A stretch of DNA of 64,000 nucleotides, taken from assembly GCF_003952505.1 (NCBI RefSeq), contig NZ_CP034450.1:6325554-6389553 (forward strand), given 5' to 3'. Position numbers and translations under genes: made by a program. Positions 52,165 through 60,847 of this stretch are shown one piece after another. The DNA is from Mesorhizobium sp. M4B.F.Ca.ET.058.02.1.1. GTDB taxonomy: Bacteria > Pseudomonadota > Alphaproteobacteria > Rhizobiales > Rhizobiaceae. How positions within the stretch are numbered: position 1 is the stretch's first letter; every line of letters starts with the position of its first letter. A model generated the notes under the pieces. The model was not told the origin of the DNA and searched no databases. It saw nothing but the letters and a program-made list of their open reading frames with translations.

Positions 52165-53640
52165 TCAGCGCATGACGAAGGGATCGGGGATCGGCTCGTC
52201 CGATGTGCGGATCCACACCGATTTCGAGCGCGTGTAGTCACGGATGGCGTCGAGGCCGCCTTCTCTGCCGAGGCCGGAGAGGCCATAGCCGCCGAACGGA
52301 ACCAGCGGCGAGACGGCGCGGTAGGTGTTGACCCAGACCACGCCGGCATGGATGCCGCGGGCCATGCGATGCGCCCTGGCGAGGTTGGTGGTGAAGACAC
52401 CCGACGCGAGGCCGAAGGGCGTGTCGTTGGCGAGCGCCAGCGCCTCCGCCTCGCTGTCGAAGGCGAGCGCGCTCAGCACCGGTCCGAACAGTTCCTCACG
52501 CACGCAGGCGAGCGCCTGATCCTGCGCCTCGATGATCGTCGGCGCGTAGTAGAACCCGTCCGCCTTGCCCTTGGGCCGTGCGCCGCCGGTGATCAGCCGG
52601 CCGCCGCCGGCCAGGCTTTCGGCGACGATCGTCTCGATCCGTTCGCGCTGGCGCAAGGTTGCGAGCGGCCCCATTTCGGTGGCGGTGTCCTGTGGATCGC
52701 CGATGGCGATGGCCTCGGCCTTCCGCTTCAGCCGCGCGAGGAACTCGTCCTTCACCGAACGCTCGATCAGCAGCCGCGAGCCGGCGACGCAGCTCTGGCC
52801 GGTCGCGGCGAAAATGCCGGCGACCACGGCGTTGGCGGCGCTGTCCAGATCGGCGTCGGCGAAGACGACGACCGGGCTTTTGCCGCCGAGCTCGAGCGTC
52901 GTGTAGGCGAGATTCTCGGCCGTGTTGGCGACGATCTGGCGGGCGGTCGAGGGGCCGCCGGTGAAGGCGACGCGGGCGACGAGCGGGTGGCTGGTCAGGC
53001 GGCGTCCGCAATCGTGGCCGAAGCCGGTCAGGATGTTGACGGCGCCCGCCGGGAAGCCGGCCTCGTGGACCAGCTCGGCGAAGGCGAGCAGCGGCGCCGG
53101 GCCATCCTCGGAAGCCTTGAGGACGACGGTGCACCCGGCTGCCAGCGCCGGACCGAGCTTGACCGCCGACAAGAAGAGCTGCGAATTCCAGGGCACGACT
53201 GCGGCAACGACGCCGATCGGCTCCGGCCGCACCGTCACCTCCATGTCGGCCTTGTCGATCGGAATGAAAGCTCCTTCGTGCTTGTCGGCCAGCCCGCCAT
53301 AGTAGCGGTAGTAGTCGCCGACATAGGCGATCTGGGCGCGCGTCTCGCGGATGATCTTGCCGGTGTCGCGGGTCTCCAGCTCGGCCAGCCGGCCCGCATT
53401 GGCGGCGACGAGCTCGCCGAGCCTGACCAAGAGCTTGCCGCGCGCCGTTGCCGTCAGCGAGGCCCAGGGGCCGGAACGCAGCGCCCGGTGCGCGGCCTCG
53501 ACGGCGCGGTCGACATCGGCGACGCCAGCGGCCGGCATCGTCGCCCAGGGGGTGCCGGTCGAAGGATCGATACTGTCGAAGGTCGCCGCGGCCTCGACGA
53601 ACTCCCCGTCTATGTAATTCTTGAAGGCTACGGTGCTCAT
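52165..53640 (-). CDS. NAD(P)-dependent aldehyde dehydrogenase
   Basis: A 491-residue ALDH with PIGVVAAVVPWNSQLF, LELGGKSPVVVF (general base Glu near 249), the nucleophile Cys284 in TGQSCVAGSR and ELFGPVLSALAF. It oxidises an aldehyde product, most simply one generated by the neighbouring LLM monooxygenase (inference). It overlaps the LLM stop as ATGA and is followed by the binding-protein gene after 64 bases. It is distinct from the aldehyde dehydrogenase at 20.3 kb. Confidence 0.92.
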   Translation of the reverse strand: MSTVAFKNYIDGEFVEAAATFDSIDPSTGTPWATMPAAGVADVDRAVEAAHRALRSGPWASLTATARGKLLVRLGELVAANAGRLAELETRDTGKIIRETRAQIAYVGDYYRYYGGLADKHEGAFIPIDKADMEVTVRPEPIGVVAAVVPWNSQLFLSAVKLGPALAAGCTVVLKASEDGPAPLLAFAELVHEAGFPAGAVNILTGFGHDCGRRLTSHPLVARVAFTGGPSTARQIVANTAENLAYTTLELGGKSPVVVFADADLDSAANAVVAGIFAATGQSCVAGSRLLIERSVKDEFLARLKRKAEAIAIGDPQDTATEMGPLATLRQRERIETIVAESLAGGGRLITGGARPKGKADGFYYAPTIIEAQDQALACVREELFGPVLSALAFDSEAEALALANDTPFGLASGVFTTNLARAHRMARGIHAGVVWVNTYRAVSPLVPFGGYGLSGLGREGGLDAIRDYTRSKSVWIRTSDEPIPDPFVMR

Positions 53641-54686
53641 CGCGACCCCGCCTGGAAGGCCGGCATCACCCTGTCGATGAAGAGCCGCAGGGACTTCTTC
53701 TTGCGCTCATGCGAGAGGCCGCTGTCGATCCAGATCGAATATTGGTCGTAGCCCTGCGCTTCATAGGTCTTCAGCCGGGCGATCACCTCGTCGGCCTCGC
53801 CGATGACGAGGTTCTGCCTGATCTTGTCCGGCGCGTATTGCGGCATGGCCGCAATCTCTTCCTCGGTCAGCGGCTCGAGGATGCCCTGATGCACCGGCTT
53901 CTTGTTCTGGAACCAGGCGCCGAACTGGCAGTAGAACAGCGACAGATCCTGCGCCAGACGGTCGGCGTCGGCGGTGTCCTCGGCCACGAATGTGTGCATC
54001 AGGAGCATGATTTCCGGCCGCGCGATGTCCGGATGGGCCTGGCAGGCGGTGTTGAACCGCTCCATCAGGCTCGCCACCTCGCCGTCGCCGGAGGCAAGCG
54101 GCGTCACTTGCACATTGCATTTGTTGGCGACGGCGAAGTCGTGCGAGTTCGGATCGCGGGCCGCCACCCAGATCGGTGGGTAGGGGGCTTGCAAGGGCTT
54201 GGGCGAGGAGGTGGTCGGCGGGAAGGACCAGAACTCGCCGGACAACTCGAAATCACCGTCCCAGAGGCCGCGCAGCGCCGGCACCATCTCGCGCATGCGC
54301 TGGCCGGCGCCCCAGGCGTCCAGCCCTGGGAAGAGCCGCTGATACTCATAGCTGTAGGCGCCGCGCGCGATGCCGATGTCGAGCCGGCCGTCGGTGATGA
54401 TGTCGGCCATCGCCGCTTCGCCGGCGAGTTTGATCGGGTGCCAGAAGGGCGCGATGATGGTGCCGGTGCCGAGGCGGATGCTTGAAGTCTTGGCGGCGAG
54501 ATAGGCGATGTTGACGAACGGGTTCGGCGAGATGGTGAACTCCATGCCGTGATGCTCGCCGATCCAGGCGGCCTCGAAGCCTGCCTGCTCGGCCAGCACG
54601 ACGAGTTCTTCCAGCTCCGCCAGCAGTTCGGATTGCGGCTTGGCCAGATCCGAGCGCTCCATATGGACGAAAAGCGAAAACTTCAT
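53637..54686 (-). CDS. LLM-class flavin-dependent monooxygenase
   Basis: A 349-residue luciferase-like TIM-barrel enzyme. It reads MKFSLFVHMERSD, EAAWIGEHHGMEFTISPNPF (the EHH motif typical of the class), IRLGTGTIIAPFWHPIKLA and RLDIGIARGAYSYEY. It would use reduced flavin supplied by a partner reductase to oxygenate an organic substrate. The partner is plausibly the fusion protein immediately upstream. A GTG at 54695 overlaps the upstream stop as GTGA and is an alternative start three codons earlier. Confidence 0.92.
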   Translation of the reverse strand: MKFSLFVHMERSDLAKPQSELLAELEELVVLAEQAGFEAAWIGEHHGMEFTISPNPFVNIAYLAAKTSSIRLGTGTIIAPFWHPIKLAGEAAMADIITDGRLDIGIARGAYSYEYQRLFPGLDAWGAGQRMREMVPALRGLWDGDFELSGEFWSFPPTTSSPKPLQAPYPPIWVAARDPNSHDFAVANKCNVQVTPLASGDGEVASLMERFNTACQAHPDIARPEIMLLMHTFVAEDTADADRLAQDLSLFYCQFGAWFQNKKPVHQGILEPLTEEEIAAMPQYAPDKIRQNLVIGEADEVIARLKTYEAQGYDQYSIWIDSGLSHERKKKSLRLFIDRVMPAFQAGSR

Positions 54687-54691
54687 AGGTC

Positions 54692-56479
54692 TCACCCGTG
54701 GCCGGAATGGATTGCTGCTGACGGCGCGGCCTTGGCGAGTGGCCGGACCTCGCCTTCGACCTCATTGCCGACATAGACGCCGAACTGATCCTCGGTGCGC
54801 TCGCGTGCATAGCGGGCGAGCATCGAGCGCACCGCCGGATCGGCGATCTTGAGATCGGCCATCCGGTCGATGTCGACAAGCCTGATGTGGCCGTCGCCGG
54901 ACAGGGGCGCGCCTACCGTGCCGCGATAGTAGACATGGGTGCGCGAGGCGTCCGTCGCATCGTCCCAGACCGCGTAGAGGAAGCCAAGATCGGCGTCGAT
55001 CGCCTTGGCTGCAAGCTTTCCCCTGAGACTGCGGGCATCGCTCGCGGCGCCGAGGCCACGTCCGGCCGGCAACTGGTGGGAGCCGTCCGCCGCCTCGAGG
55101 AAGAGCACGCGGCCATCGCTCTCGAGGATGGCGCCGACCTCGGTTCCGGGCGGTGCCGCGGCAAGCGCTTCCTGGCTGAGGCCCGGCGTGACATAGGCGC
55201 CCCGGCAATAGCCCAATGGCTGGGCGCCGTTGTGGGTGAAATCGTGGACCCGGCCGATGAGGATCGAATGGTCGCCGGCATCCACCAATTGCTCCATGCC
55301 GCAATCGAAGACCGCGACAGACCCGTCGATCACCGGATTCCCGGTCTGGCCCGGCTGCCAGACCACCGACGCGAACTTGTCGGCCGCCTTGGAGGCGAAA
55401 ATGCCGGACGCGGCCTTCTGGTCTTCCGACAGGATGTTGATGGCGAATCCCCTGGAGGTCGAGAAGGCCTGGTGCCCCAGCGCCTTCTTGGCGATGCAGA
55501 CAAGCACCAGCGGTGGCTCGAGCGAAACGGAGGTGAAGGAGTTGGCGGTGAAGCCGCGCGGGTCTCCTGCCTCGTCCACCGTGGTGACGATGGTGACGCC
55601 GGTCAGGAAGGAGCCCAGCGCGCGGCGGAACTCGATTGGGTCGAAAGCGGTTTGGGCGCTTGCGGCAACGTCGGCCGCGCGATCGAGAAAGGCCGTGATG
55701 TGCTGAGTCACTTTCTTGGGCGAAGCAATTGTCATCATGTGCTTTTCTCCACTCAGCACCAGGCATTGTCCTGATGGCGCGAGCCGCGCCATGGCGGCGG
55801 ACATTGCGGGGGTGGAATTGCGATCCTCCGATCCGGTGATGAACAGCGCCGGCGTGGCAAGCTCGGCCAGGCGATCGACATGGGCTGTGTCGGCGCTGGC
55901 AAAGAGGCGATAGGTGCGGGCGTAGCCTTCGGCATCGACGCTCTCGAGCGCGGTTCGCGCGGTCGCGGCGGCGTCGGCCAGATCCGGCGGGATCGGATCG
56001 CCGAACCAGCGCGCGATCGTCGCGGCGATGGCCTGGGGATCGCCATGGCCGCCGAGGGCGGCCGCCCGTTCGCGCACCGCTTGCGCAAGTTCCGGCGGGC
56101 GGCGGAAGACGGCGTTGAGGCAAATGACGGAACTGACACGCGACGGCGCGCGCAGCGCGATCTCCTGCGCGACCAGCGCGCCCATGGAATGGCCGACAAC
56201 CGCGACGCGGTCGAGGCCGAGATGGTCGAGCAGGCGGATCGCTTGGTCGGCGAAGTCCGCCAGCCCGGCATCCTGCGGCGGCAGCGGCGAGCCGCCATGG
56301 CCGAGCATGTCGATGGCGATCAGGTCGAAGCGGTCCTGCATCAAGGCGATCTGCGGCCGCCAGATCGCCGCGCCCATGCCGACACCATGGATCAGCAGAA
56401 CCGGCGCGCCGGAACCGGCCCGGATGAAGCCGGTGGCGTCAGGAGCCTTGCCCAGGGCCAGTGCGGCGGCGTCAGCCAT
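54692..56479 (-). CDS. Three-part fusion: alpha/beta hydrolase, flavin reductase, Nudix-like domain
   Basis: A 595-residue protein with three parts. Residues 1-270 are an alpha/beta hydrolase (oxyanion HGVGMG, nucleophile Ser98 in GHSMG, Asp near 218 in GSEDRNS, His near 247 in GEKHMM). Residues about 279-435 are a flavin reductase (FMN-binding split barrel; FRRALGSFLTGVTIVTT, GFTANSFTSVSLEPPLVLVC). Residues about 440-595 resemble a Nudix fold (VGAILESDGRVLFLEA) but lack the REXXEE catalytic box. The hydrolase-reductase joint is continuous with no frame change. It precedes the LLM monooxygenase, for which it would supply reduced flavin and hydrolyse a product. Confidence 0.88.
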   Translation of the reverse strand: MADAAALALGKAPDATGFIRAGSGAPVLLIHGVGMGAAIWRPQIALMQDRFDLIAIDMLGHGGSPLPPQDAGLADFADQAIRLLDHLGLDRVAVVGHSMGALVAQEIALRAPSRVSSVICLNAVFRRPPELAQAVRERAAALGGHGDPQAIAATIARWFGDPIPPDLADAAATARTALESVDAEGYARTYRLFASADTAHVDRLAELATPALFITGSEDRNSTPAMSAAMARLAPSGQCLVLSGEKHMMTIASPKKVTQHITAFLDRAADVAASAQTAFDPIEFRRALGSFLTGVTIVTTVDEAGDPRGFTANSFTSVSLEPPLVLVCIAKKALGHQAFSTSRGFAINILSEDQKAASGIFASKAADKFASVVWQPGQTGNPVIDGSVAVFDCGMEQLVDAGDHSILIGRVHDFTHNGAQPLGYCRGAYVTPGLSQEALAAAPPGTEVGAILESDGRVLFLEAADGSHQLPAGRGLGAASDARSLRGKLAAKAIDADLGFLYAVWDDATDASRTHVYYRGTVGAPLSGDGHIRLVDIDRMADLKIADPAVRSMLARYARERTEDQFGVYVGNEVEGEVRPLAKAAPSAAIHSGHG

Positions 56480-57059
56480 GCAGATCCCCGAGTTCCTTCA
56501 AGTCCTGGTAGCGGTCGCCGATGCGATGATGTGGGCGGCCGCCGATCGACGCGCCGAGCGCCACCACCAGCTCGTCTGGGGCTGGCGCATCGCCGATCTG
56601 GAAATGCACCGTGAGATAATGCGAGCGGCGACCCTCATCGTTCTTGTCCATAAGCGGGATCATGATCGGCGTGTTCGGCCCGCCGCGCAGATTGGTGAAG
56701 GCGAGATAGGTCTTGGCGCCGACGGCGCGGCGATAGTGGTTGCCGAAATGCAGTGTGTGGATCAGCGCCGAAGCGTGCTCGACTTCGCCCGACGTGCCGC
56801 AGATGGCGGCCTTGCCGTAGCCTTCGATCGCTTCGCCGGAGCCGGCGACGCCAATGATCTCATTGGTCAGCGTTTCGCCGAGCACCGGGGCAACGGCGCG
56901 GATCTCGGGCGACAGGTCCTCAGTGAATCCGCGTCCGGCCCACGGGTTGGTCAGCACCGCCGCGACGCCGATCAGGCGCAGCGGCCGGGGCGCCGCCTTG
57001 CCGCCTTCGATCAGCGTGTTCTCGACATAGGTCACGATCTTGCGGATGGCCGGTTTCAT
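56472..57059 (-). CDS. DUF1185 'amino acid synthesis' family protein
   Basis: A 195-residue protein beginning MKPAIRKIVTYVENTLIEGG, with LRLIGVAAVLTNPWAGRGF, GYGKAAICGTSGEVEHASAL and HFQIGDAPAPDELVVALG, characteristic of DUF1185. The family name is historical and no reaction is established to my knowledge. It is the first gene of the leftward operon, overlaps the fusion gene by 8 bases, and starts 54 bases from a perfect palindrome that probably binds the divergent GntR regulator. Confidence 0.85.
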   Translation of the reverse strand: MKPAIRKIVTYVENTLIEGGKAAPRPLRLIGVAAVLTNPWAGRGFTEDLSPEIRAVAPVLGETLTNEIIGVAGSGEAIEGYGKAAICGTSGEVEHASALIHTLHFGNHYRRAVGAKTYLAFTNLRGGPNTPIMIPLMDKNDEGRRSHYLTVHFQIGDAPAPDELVVALGASIGGRPHHRIGDRYQDLKELGDLHG

Positions 57060-57112
57060 GAGATTCCTCGGACGAAACGGCGCAATGCGGTTTCGTCGTT
57101 TCTATCGACGTC

Positions 57113-57128
57113 TTATGGTATACCATAA
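57113..57128. promoter_or_regulatory. Perfect 16-bp palindrome, probable GntR operator
   Basis: TTATGGTATACCATAA is fully self-complementary, centred at 57120/57121. Its core TGGTATACCA matches the usual form of FadR/FCD-subfamily GntR operators. It lies between the DUF1185 start (57059) and the GntR gene (57296), so one site could serve both promoters. Confidence 0.75.
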
Positions 57129-57295
57129 TATGGAGAGCCAAGTGCCTTGTCAATCGGCCATGGAATCTGTTTTTGTGGCGAGGCGAGAGCGTCTCACCGT
57201 TTCATGGAAACGGCCAACCGCTCTATCTCTTTGTTTTGAAGCGCAATTCCTGACAGAACACTTTTCTGGAATTGCTCGTAGAGGGCGGAAGAAGA

Positions 57296-57973
57296 ATGCC
57301 TGACGACACGCTTCGGATCGACCGCTCTGCCAAGACGCTACGGACGCTGGCGCTGGAGCGCATGCGCGAGGCGATCATGGATTTCCACTTCCAGCCCGGC
57401 GAGAGGCTGGTCGAGCGGCCGCTCTGCGACCAGCTCGGCGTCAGCCGTTCGGTCGTACGCGAGGTGTTGCGGCAACTGGAGGCAGAGGGCCTGGTGCAGA
57501 TGGTTCCGGGCCACGGACCGGCCGTGGCCAAGCCGGACCTCGGCCGCACCGACGAGATCTACGAACTGCGCGCGCTGCTGGAAGGCATCGCCGCGCGCGC
57601 CTGCGCGACGTCGGCCACCAAGGAGCAGATCGCTCTCCTCGACGACGCCCTGGAAAAGCTGCTCGAAGCCTGGGCCTCGGGCGCCCCGGTGGAGGTCATG
57701 CGGGCGACCGCCAGCTTCTACGAGGTGCTGTTCGAAGCCGCCGACAAGCGCATCGCCTGGGAGATCGTCACCGGGCTCAACGTTCGCATCAATCAACTGC
57801 GTTCGATGACCATCGCGTCGGAGAACCGCCGCGAGCCGGCCATCGCCGAGATGAATGCGATCATGGACGCCATCCGCTCACGCAGGCCGGAGGAAGCGGA
57901 GGCGGCGGCGCGGCGACATGTCGAGTCCGCCTGGCGGATCGCCCGGGATGCGCTTCGGCTGGGGTCGTTGTAG
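57296..57973 (+). CDS. GntR-family regulator, FCD (FadR) subfamily
   Basis: A 225-residue regulator with an N-terminal winged helix-turn-helix (PLCDQLGVSRSVVREVLRQL, about residues 35-60) and an all-helical FCD ligand-binding domain (ELRALLEGIAARACA and a final AARRHVESAW). The start at 57296 has GGAAGAAG directly upstream; an in-frame TTG at 57272 is less likely. Divergent orientation and the palindrome at 57113-57128 indicate local control of the DUF1185 operon, probably by a carboxylate inducer as in other FCD regulators. Confidence 0.93.
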   Translation: MPDDTLRIDRSAKTLRTLALERMREAIMDFHFQPGERLVERPLCDQLGVSRSVVREVLRQLEAEGLVQMVPGHGPAVAKPDLGRTDEIYELRALLEGIAARACATSATKEQIALLDDALEKLLEAWASGAPVEVMRATASFYEVLFEAADKRIAWEIVTGLNVRINQLRSMTIASENRREPAIAEMNAIMDAIRSRRPEEAEAAARRHVESAWRIARDALRLGSL

Positions 57974-57989
57974 AATCCCGGCCGGCAAG

Positions 57990-58016
57990 AAAACGGCCCC
58001 GCAGGCGGAGCCGTTT
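57990..58016. terminator. Bidirectional stem-loop terminator
   Basis: AAAACGGC (57990-57997) pairs with GCCGTTT (58010-58016) around a GC-rich inner stem. The hairpin lies 17 bases after the GntR stop and 24 bases after the convergent small-protein stop. A/T tracts on both arms suit termination in both directions. Confidence 0.7.
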
Positions 58017-58039
58017 CATCCATTGCGATACCGGCAGGC

Positions 58040-58345
58040 CTATTTGCTGCCGCCGTTTGCCTTGACGCTGCTGCAGAACTCCGGATGACTGTTGGTGGGA
58101 TTGGCGTTCTTCGCTTCGTCATCGCAGGCCGACATCATCGCCATCTGATCTTCCGGCGACAGCGCCTTCCAGGCCTTCACGAAATCGTCGTTGCTAACCA
58201 TCGTCTTCATGGTGGAGTCTGTATAGAAGGGCTGCATCTTGGCCGGGTCGTCGAGTGCCGACGTGCCAGTCTCTCCTGCGGCCAACGCGGAGCCGGCGAC
58301 CATCGAAAGCGCCATGGCGCCGAGCCATATCATCTTGATGTTCAC
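58040..58345 (-). CDS. Small exported protein of unknown function
   Basis: A 101-residue protein translated from GTG 58345, which has AGGAGG seven bases upstream. It begins (M)NIKMIWLGAMALSMVAG, a Sec signal peptide ending near SALAAG. The mature part (about 77 residues) is acidic, has two cysteines (SACDDEAKN and PEFCSSVKA) that could form a disulfide in the periplasm, and SNDDFVKAWKALSPEDQMAM. I do not recognise the family. An exact EcfG-type promoter lies 51 bases or more upstream, suggesting general-stress induction. A longer open frame to 58456 covers that promoter and is not preferred. Confidence 0.8.
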   Translation of the reverse strand: MNIKMIWLGAMALSMVAGSALAAGETGTSALDDPAKMQPFYTDSTMKTMVSNDDFVKAWKALSPEDQMAMMSACDDEAKNANPTNSHPEFCSSVKANGGSK

Positions 58346-58395
58346 GATATATCCTCCTGTTGCTTTGGGATCGTCGAAGCAACGATCAAAGGCCA

Positions 58396-58420
58396 AACGA
58401 CAGGTTTGGACGAAGGTTCC
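58396..58420 (-). promoter_or_regulatory. EcfG/RpoE2-type general stress promoter
   Basis: On the minus strand, GGAAC (58420-58416), 16 bases, then CGTT (58399-58396), an exact consensus match. It is placed 51 bases before the GTG of the small exported protein, the right distance for a promoter with a short leader. Confidence 0.68.
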
Positions 58421-58558
58421 ATGATGAAGCGGATTGCGAGATGATAATTCTGCCAAGATAGGATCTAGCGGAAAATGAACCTTTTTGGTCGCCCCGCGTT
58501 CGATTTAATTGTTCTTTGCCGCCGCGTGCAGCGAGTTGCGAAGGGTGGCGTTTTGCCC

Positions 58559-59590
58559 TCAATTCTTGTCGACCGGCTTCGACCGCATCCTGGAAACGGT
58601 CTCGCGTTCCGCCCGCTTGGAGCGCAGCGGCGGCAGCCCGCGGTCGATCAGGTCCATATCCTCCAGCACCATGTCGCCCATGCGCTTGAAGGCGACGTCG
58701 AGCGCGCCGGCGCGGTGAGCGGAGCGTAGGAAGCCGGGCAGCCCGCGCACCGGATGGTCCCTGGCCAACGGCTCCTCCGGAAAGACATCGCTTGCGGCGA
58801 CGATCTGACCGCTGCGAACCGCCTCCATCAGCGCCGGGAAGTCGACGACACCGGCTCGGCTGAGCAGGATAAAAGCGGCGCCCGTGCGCATTTTGGCGAA
58901 GGCCTCGGCACCGAGGAAGCCCTGGTTCTCGCTGGTCACCGAGGCGACGACGAAGACGAAATCGCTTTCCGACAGCACCTTGTCGAGCGAGGCCGGCTCG
59001 ACGCCGTTGTCGATGAGGATCGACGGCGGCAGCCAGGGATCGAATACCCTGGTGCGGGTGCGGAAGCCAGTCAGCAGCCGGTTCAGCGCGCGGCCTAGAT
59101 CGCCGAAGCCGATGATGCCGACTTCGGCGCCGCTCAGCAGCCGCGCGGTCGCATTGCCGTCGCCGCCCCACAGTTCCTTTCCCTGCCGGAAGGCAAGGTC
59201 GGCATCGACGATGTCGCGCGCCAGGTTGAGCGCCATGGCAAGGCCGAGCTCGGCCACCGGCTCGGCGAAGACCAGCCCGGTGGTGACGACATGGACGCCG
59301 CGCTGAAACAGCGTATCGTAGGGCATGTTGTTGACGAGATTGGTCTCGACATTGAAGATGCAGCGCAGCACCTCCAGCGTCTCCAGCGTCTCGGAACTGA
59401 TCGGCGGCTGGCCGACGATGTAGCGCGCCTCGGCCAATATGTCGGAAGGCAACCCTGCCACCATCTCAGGCGTTGTTTCGACGATGCGATATTTTTTGCG
59501 AAAGCGTGCCAGCTGCGGCGGTGTGAAGATCAGTTCGAGGGTGCGCGGCTCAGGCGCGCTGATGACCAGCGGCAAGGCATTTTTTGACAT
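58559..59590 (-). CDS. D-isomer-specific 2-hydroxyacid dehydrogenase
   Basis: A 343-residue NAD(P)-dependent oxidoreductase. The Rossmann motif is VGIIGFGDLGRALN (about residue 155-168). Catalytic residues are recognisable as Arg in LLSRAGVVD, Glu in FPEEPLA and His in RSAHRAGA. Relatives reduce 2-keto acids or oxidise D-2-hydroxy acids (glyoxylate/hydroxypyruvate, phosphoglycerate or sugar acids). It is transcribed divergently from the LacI regulator across a region holding LacI-type operators, so it probably belongs to the same sugar regulon. Confidence 0.9.
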   Translation of the reverse strand: MSKNALPLVISAPEPRTLELIFTPPQLARFRKKYRIVETTPEMVAGLPSDILAEARYIVGQPPISSETLETLEVLRCIFNVETNLVNNMPYDTLFQRGVHVVTTGLVFAEPVAELGLAMALNLARDIVDADLAFRQGKELWGGDGNATARLLSGAEVGIIGFGDLGRALNRLLTGFRTRTRVFDPWLPPSILIDNGVEPASLDKVLSESDFVFVVASVTSENQGFLGAEAFAKMRTGAAFILLSRAGVVDFPALMEAVRSGQIVAASDVFPEEPLARDHPVRGLPGFLRSAHRAGALDVAFKRMGDMVLEDMDLIDRGLPPLRSKRAERETVSRMRSKPVDKN

Positions 59591-59648
59591 GATGTTTCCT
59601 CCCGGCGCGACCGGACCGTGCCATTCACAACCGTGTTTTACTCCGGAT

Positions 59649-59680
59649 TAAACGATTTACAACTTTGAAAAATCGATTTA
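59649..59680. promoter_or_regulatory. LacI-type operators upstream of the regulator
   Basis: AAAATCGATTTA at 59669-59680 matches, in 11 of 12 bases, the perfect palindrome TAAATCGATTTA found at 60870-60881. A shorter relative TAAACGATTTA lies at 59649-59659. Both fall between the divergent dehydrogenase and lacI-family genes, 33-65 bases before the regulator start. Confidence 0.7.
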
Positions 59681-59713
59681 TCGATTGATGTGGCAAGCCT
59701 CAGGAGGAGGACA

Positions 59714-60772
59714 ATGGCGAAGGAGGCCCAGCAGCGCCGTGCGTCGATCCACGACGTGGCAAGCCGTGCCGGCGTGTCCGCCGCCACCGTCTCCAAGGTG
59801 CTGGCTGGCGTCACCACGGTGAAGCCCGAAAACGCCCAGCGCGTCTTCGATGCCGTCGAACTGCTCGGTTACCGCGTCGATCCGCTGGCCTCCGACATGC
59901 GCCGGGCCAAGCGCCGCATCATCGGCGCCATCATGCCCGAGTTCGAAAGCGAGTTCTTCGGCCAGATGGTCAGCGAGCTCGAGGGTCTCGCCGAGCAACG
60001 AGGCTTCACGCTGGTCGCCGCCTCCAGTCGTGAATCGGAAGCGCGCGAGAAGGAGATCCTTGCCCGCATGCATGACTGGCGTGTCGCCGGCGTGGTGCTG
60101 GCGCCGGTGCGCAATGAGCATGGGCCGGCGGCCGGCTTCATGAAGGCCAATGGCATGACCGGCGTGCTGATCGACCGCGTCCTCGCCGACGATGCTTTCG
60201 ACACGGTCTCGGCCGACAGCGCCGCGGCAAGCGCCGAGGTGGCGCGCGCGCTTGTCGGAAAGGGCCATCGCCACATACTGGTCGTCGGCCTCGGGCAGCA
60301 GGCAGCGACGGTGCGCGCCCGCCTCGAAGGGTTTCGCAACACCGCGCTGAAACTTGCTCCGGACGTCCGAATCGACGTCGTGCTTTCGGAAAGCGAGGTG
60401 GAGCCGCTGCGGGCGCTGCTCAGCGACTATTTCAGCAAGGGTGAGCGGCCGACGGCGGTCTATTCGCTGTTCCTCAAGGGCACGCTCGTGGCGCTCTCCG
60501 AATTCCGTAGGCGGGGATGGCATTGCCCGGACGACATCTCGCTGGTCGGCTTCGACGACGCCGAATGGATGCAGGTGACCTGGCCGGCGATCGCCGCGGT
60601 GGTGCAGCCGGTGCGCGAGATAGCCAGCAATGCGATGGACGTGCTGTTTCGCAGGATCGAGGGCGAGGGCGGTCCGCCAAGGGCGCGGCTCGAACCCTGC
60701 AAGGTGTTGATGCGGGAATCCGTTGGCTCGCCAGGCAGCGGCCCGCATTCCGGGGGAGGAAACCGACAATAG
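59714..60772 (+). CDS. LacI-family transcriptional regulator
   Basis: A 352-residue regulator with an N-terminal helix-turn-helix (ASIHDVASRAGVSAATVSKV, about residues 10-30), the hinge helix (LASDMRRAKRR) and a periplasmic-binding-protein-like sugar domain (GVLIDRVLADDAFDTVSADS, ISLVGFDDAEWMQVTWPAI). The ATG at 59714 has AGGAGGAGG upstream; a GTG at 59690 is in frame but lacks one. Operators sharing AAATCGATTTA occur upstream of it and at the start of the importer gene, implying control of itself, the importer and possibly the dehydrogenase. Confidence 0.94.
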   Translation: MAKEAQQRRASIHDVASRAGVSAATVSKVLAGVTTVKPENAQRVFDAVELLGYRVDPLASDMRRAKRRIIGAIMPEFESEFFGQMVSELEGLAEQRGFTLVAASSRESEAREKEILARMHDWRVAGVVLAPVRNEHGPAAGFMKANGMTGVLIDRVLADDAFDTVSADSAAASAEVARALVGKGHRHILVVGLGQQAATVRARLEGFRNTALKLAPDVRIDVVLSESEVEPLRALLSDYFSKGERPTAVYSLFLKGTLVALSEFRRRGWHCPDDISLVGFDDAEWMQVTWPAIAAVVQPVREIASNAMDVLFRRIEGEGGPPRARLEPCKVLMRESVGSPGSGPHSGGGNRQ

Positions 60773-60847
60773 CCCCCATTGTCGAAGACCGAGTGGCGCC
60801 GCACCTGGCTTTGGCTCGTGGCGCGTAATATCAACAGGGAGGAAAAC

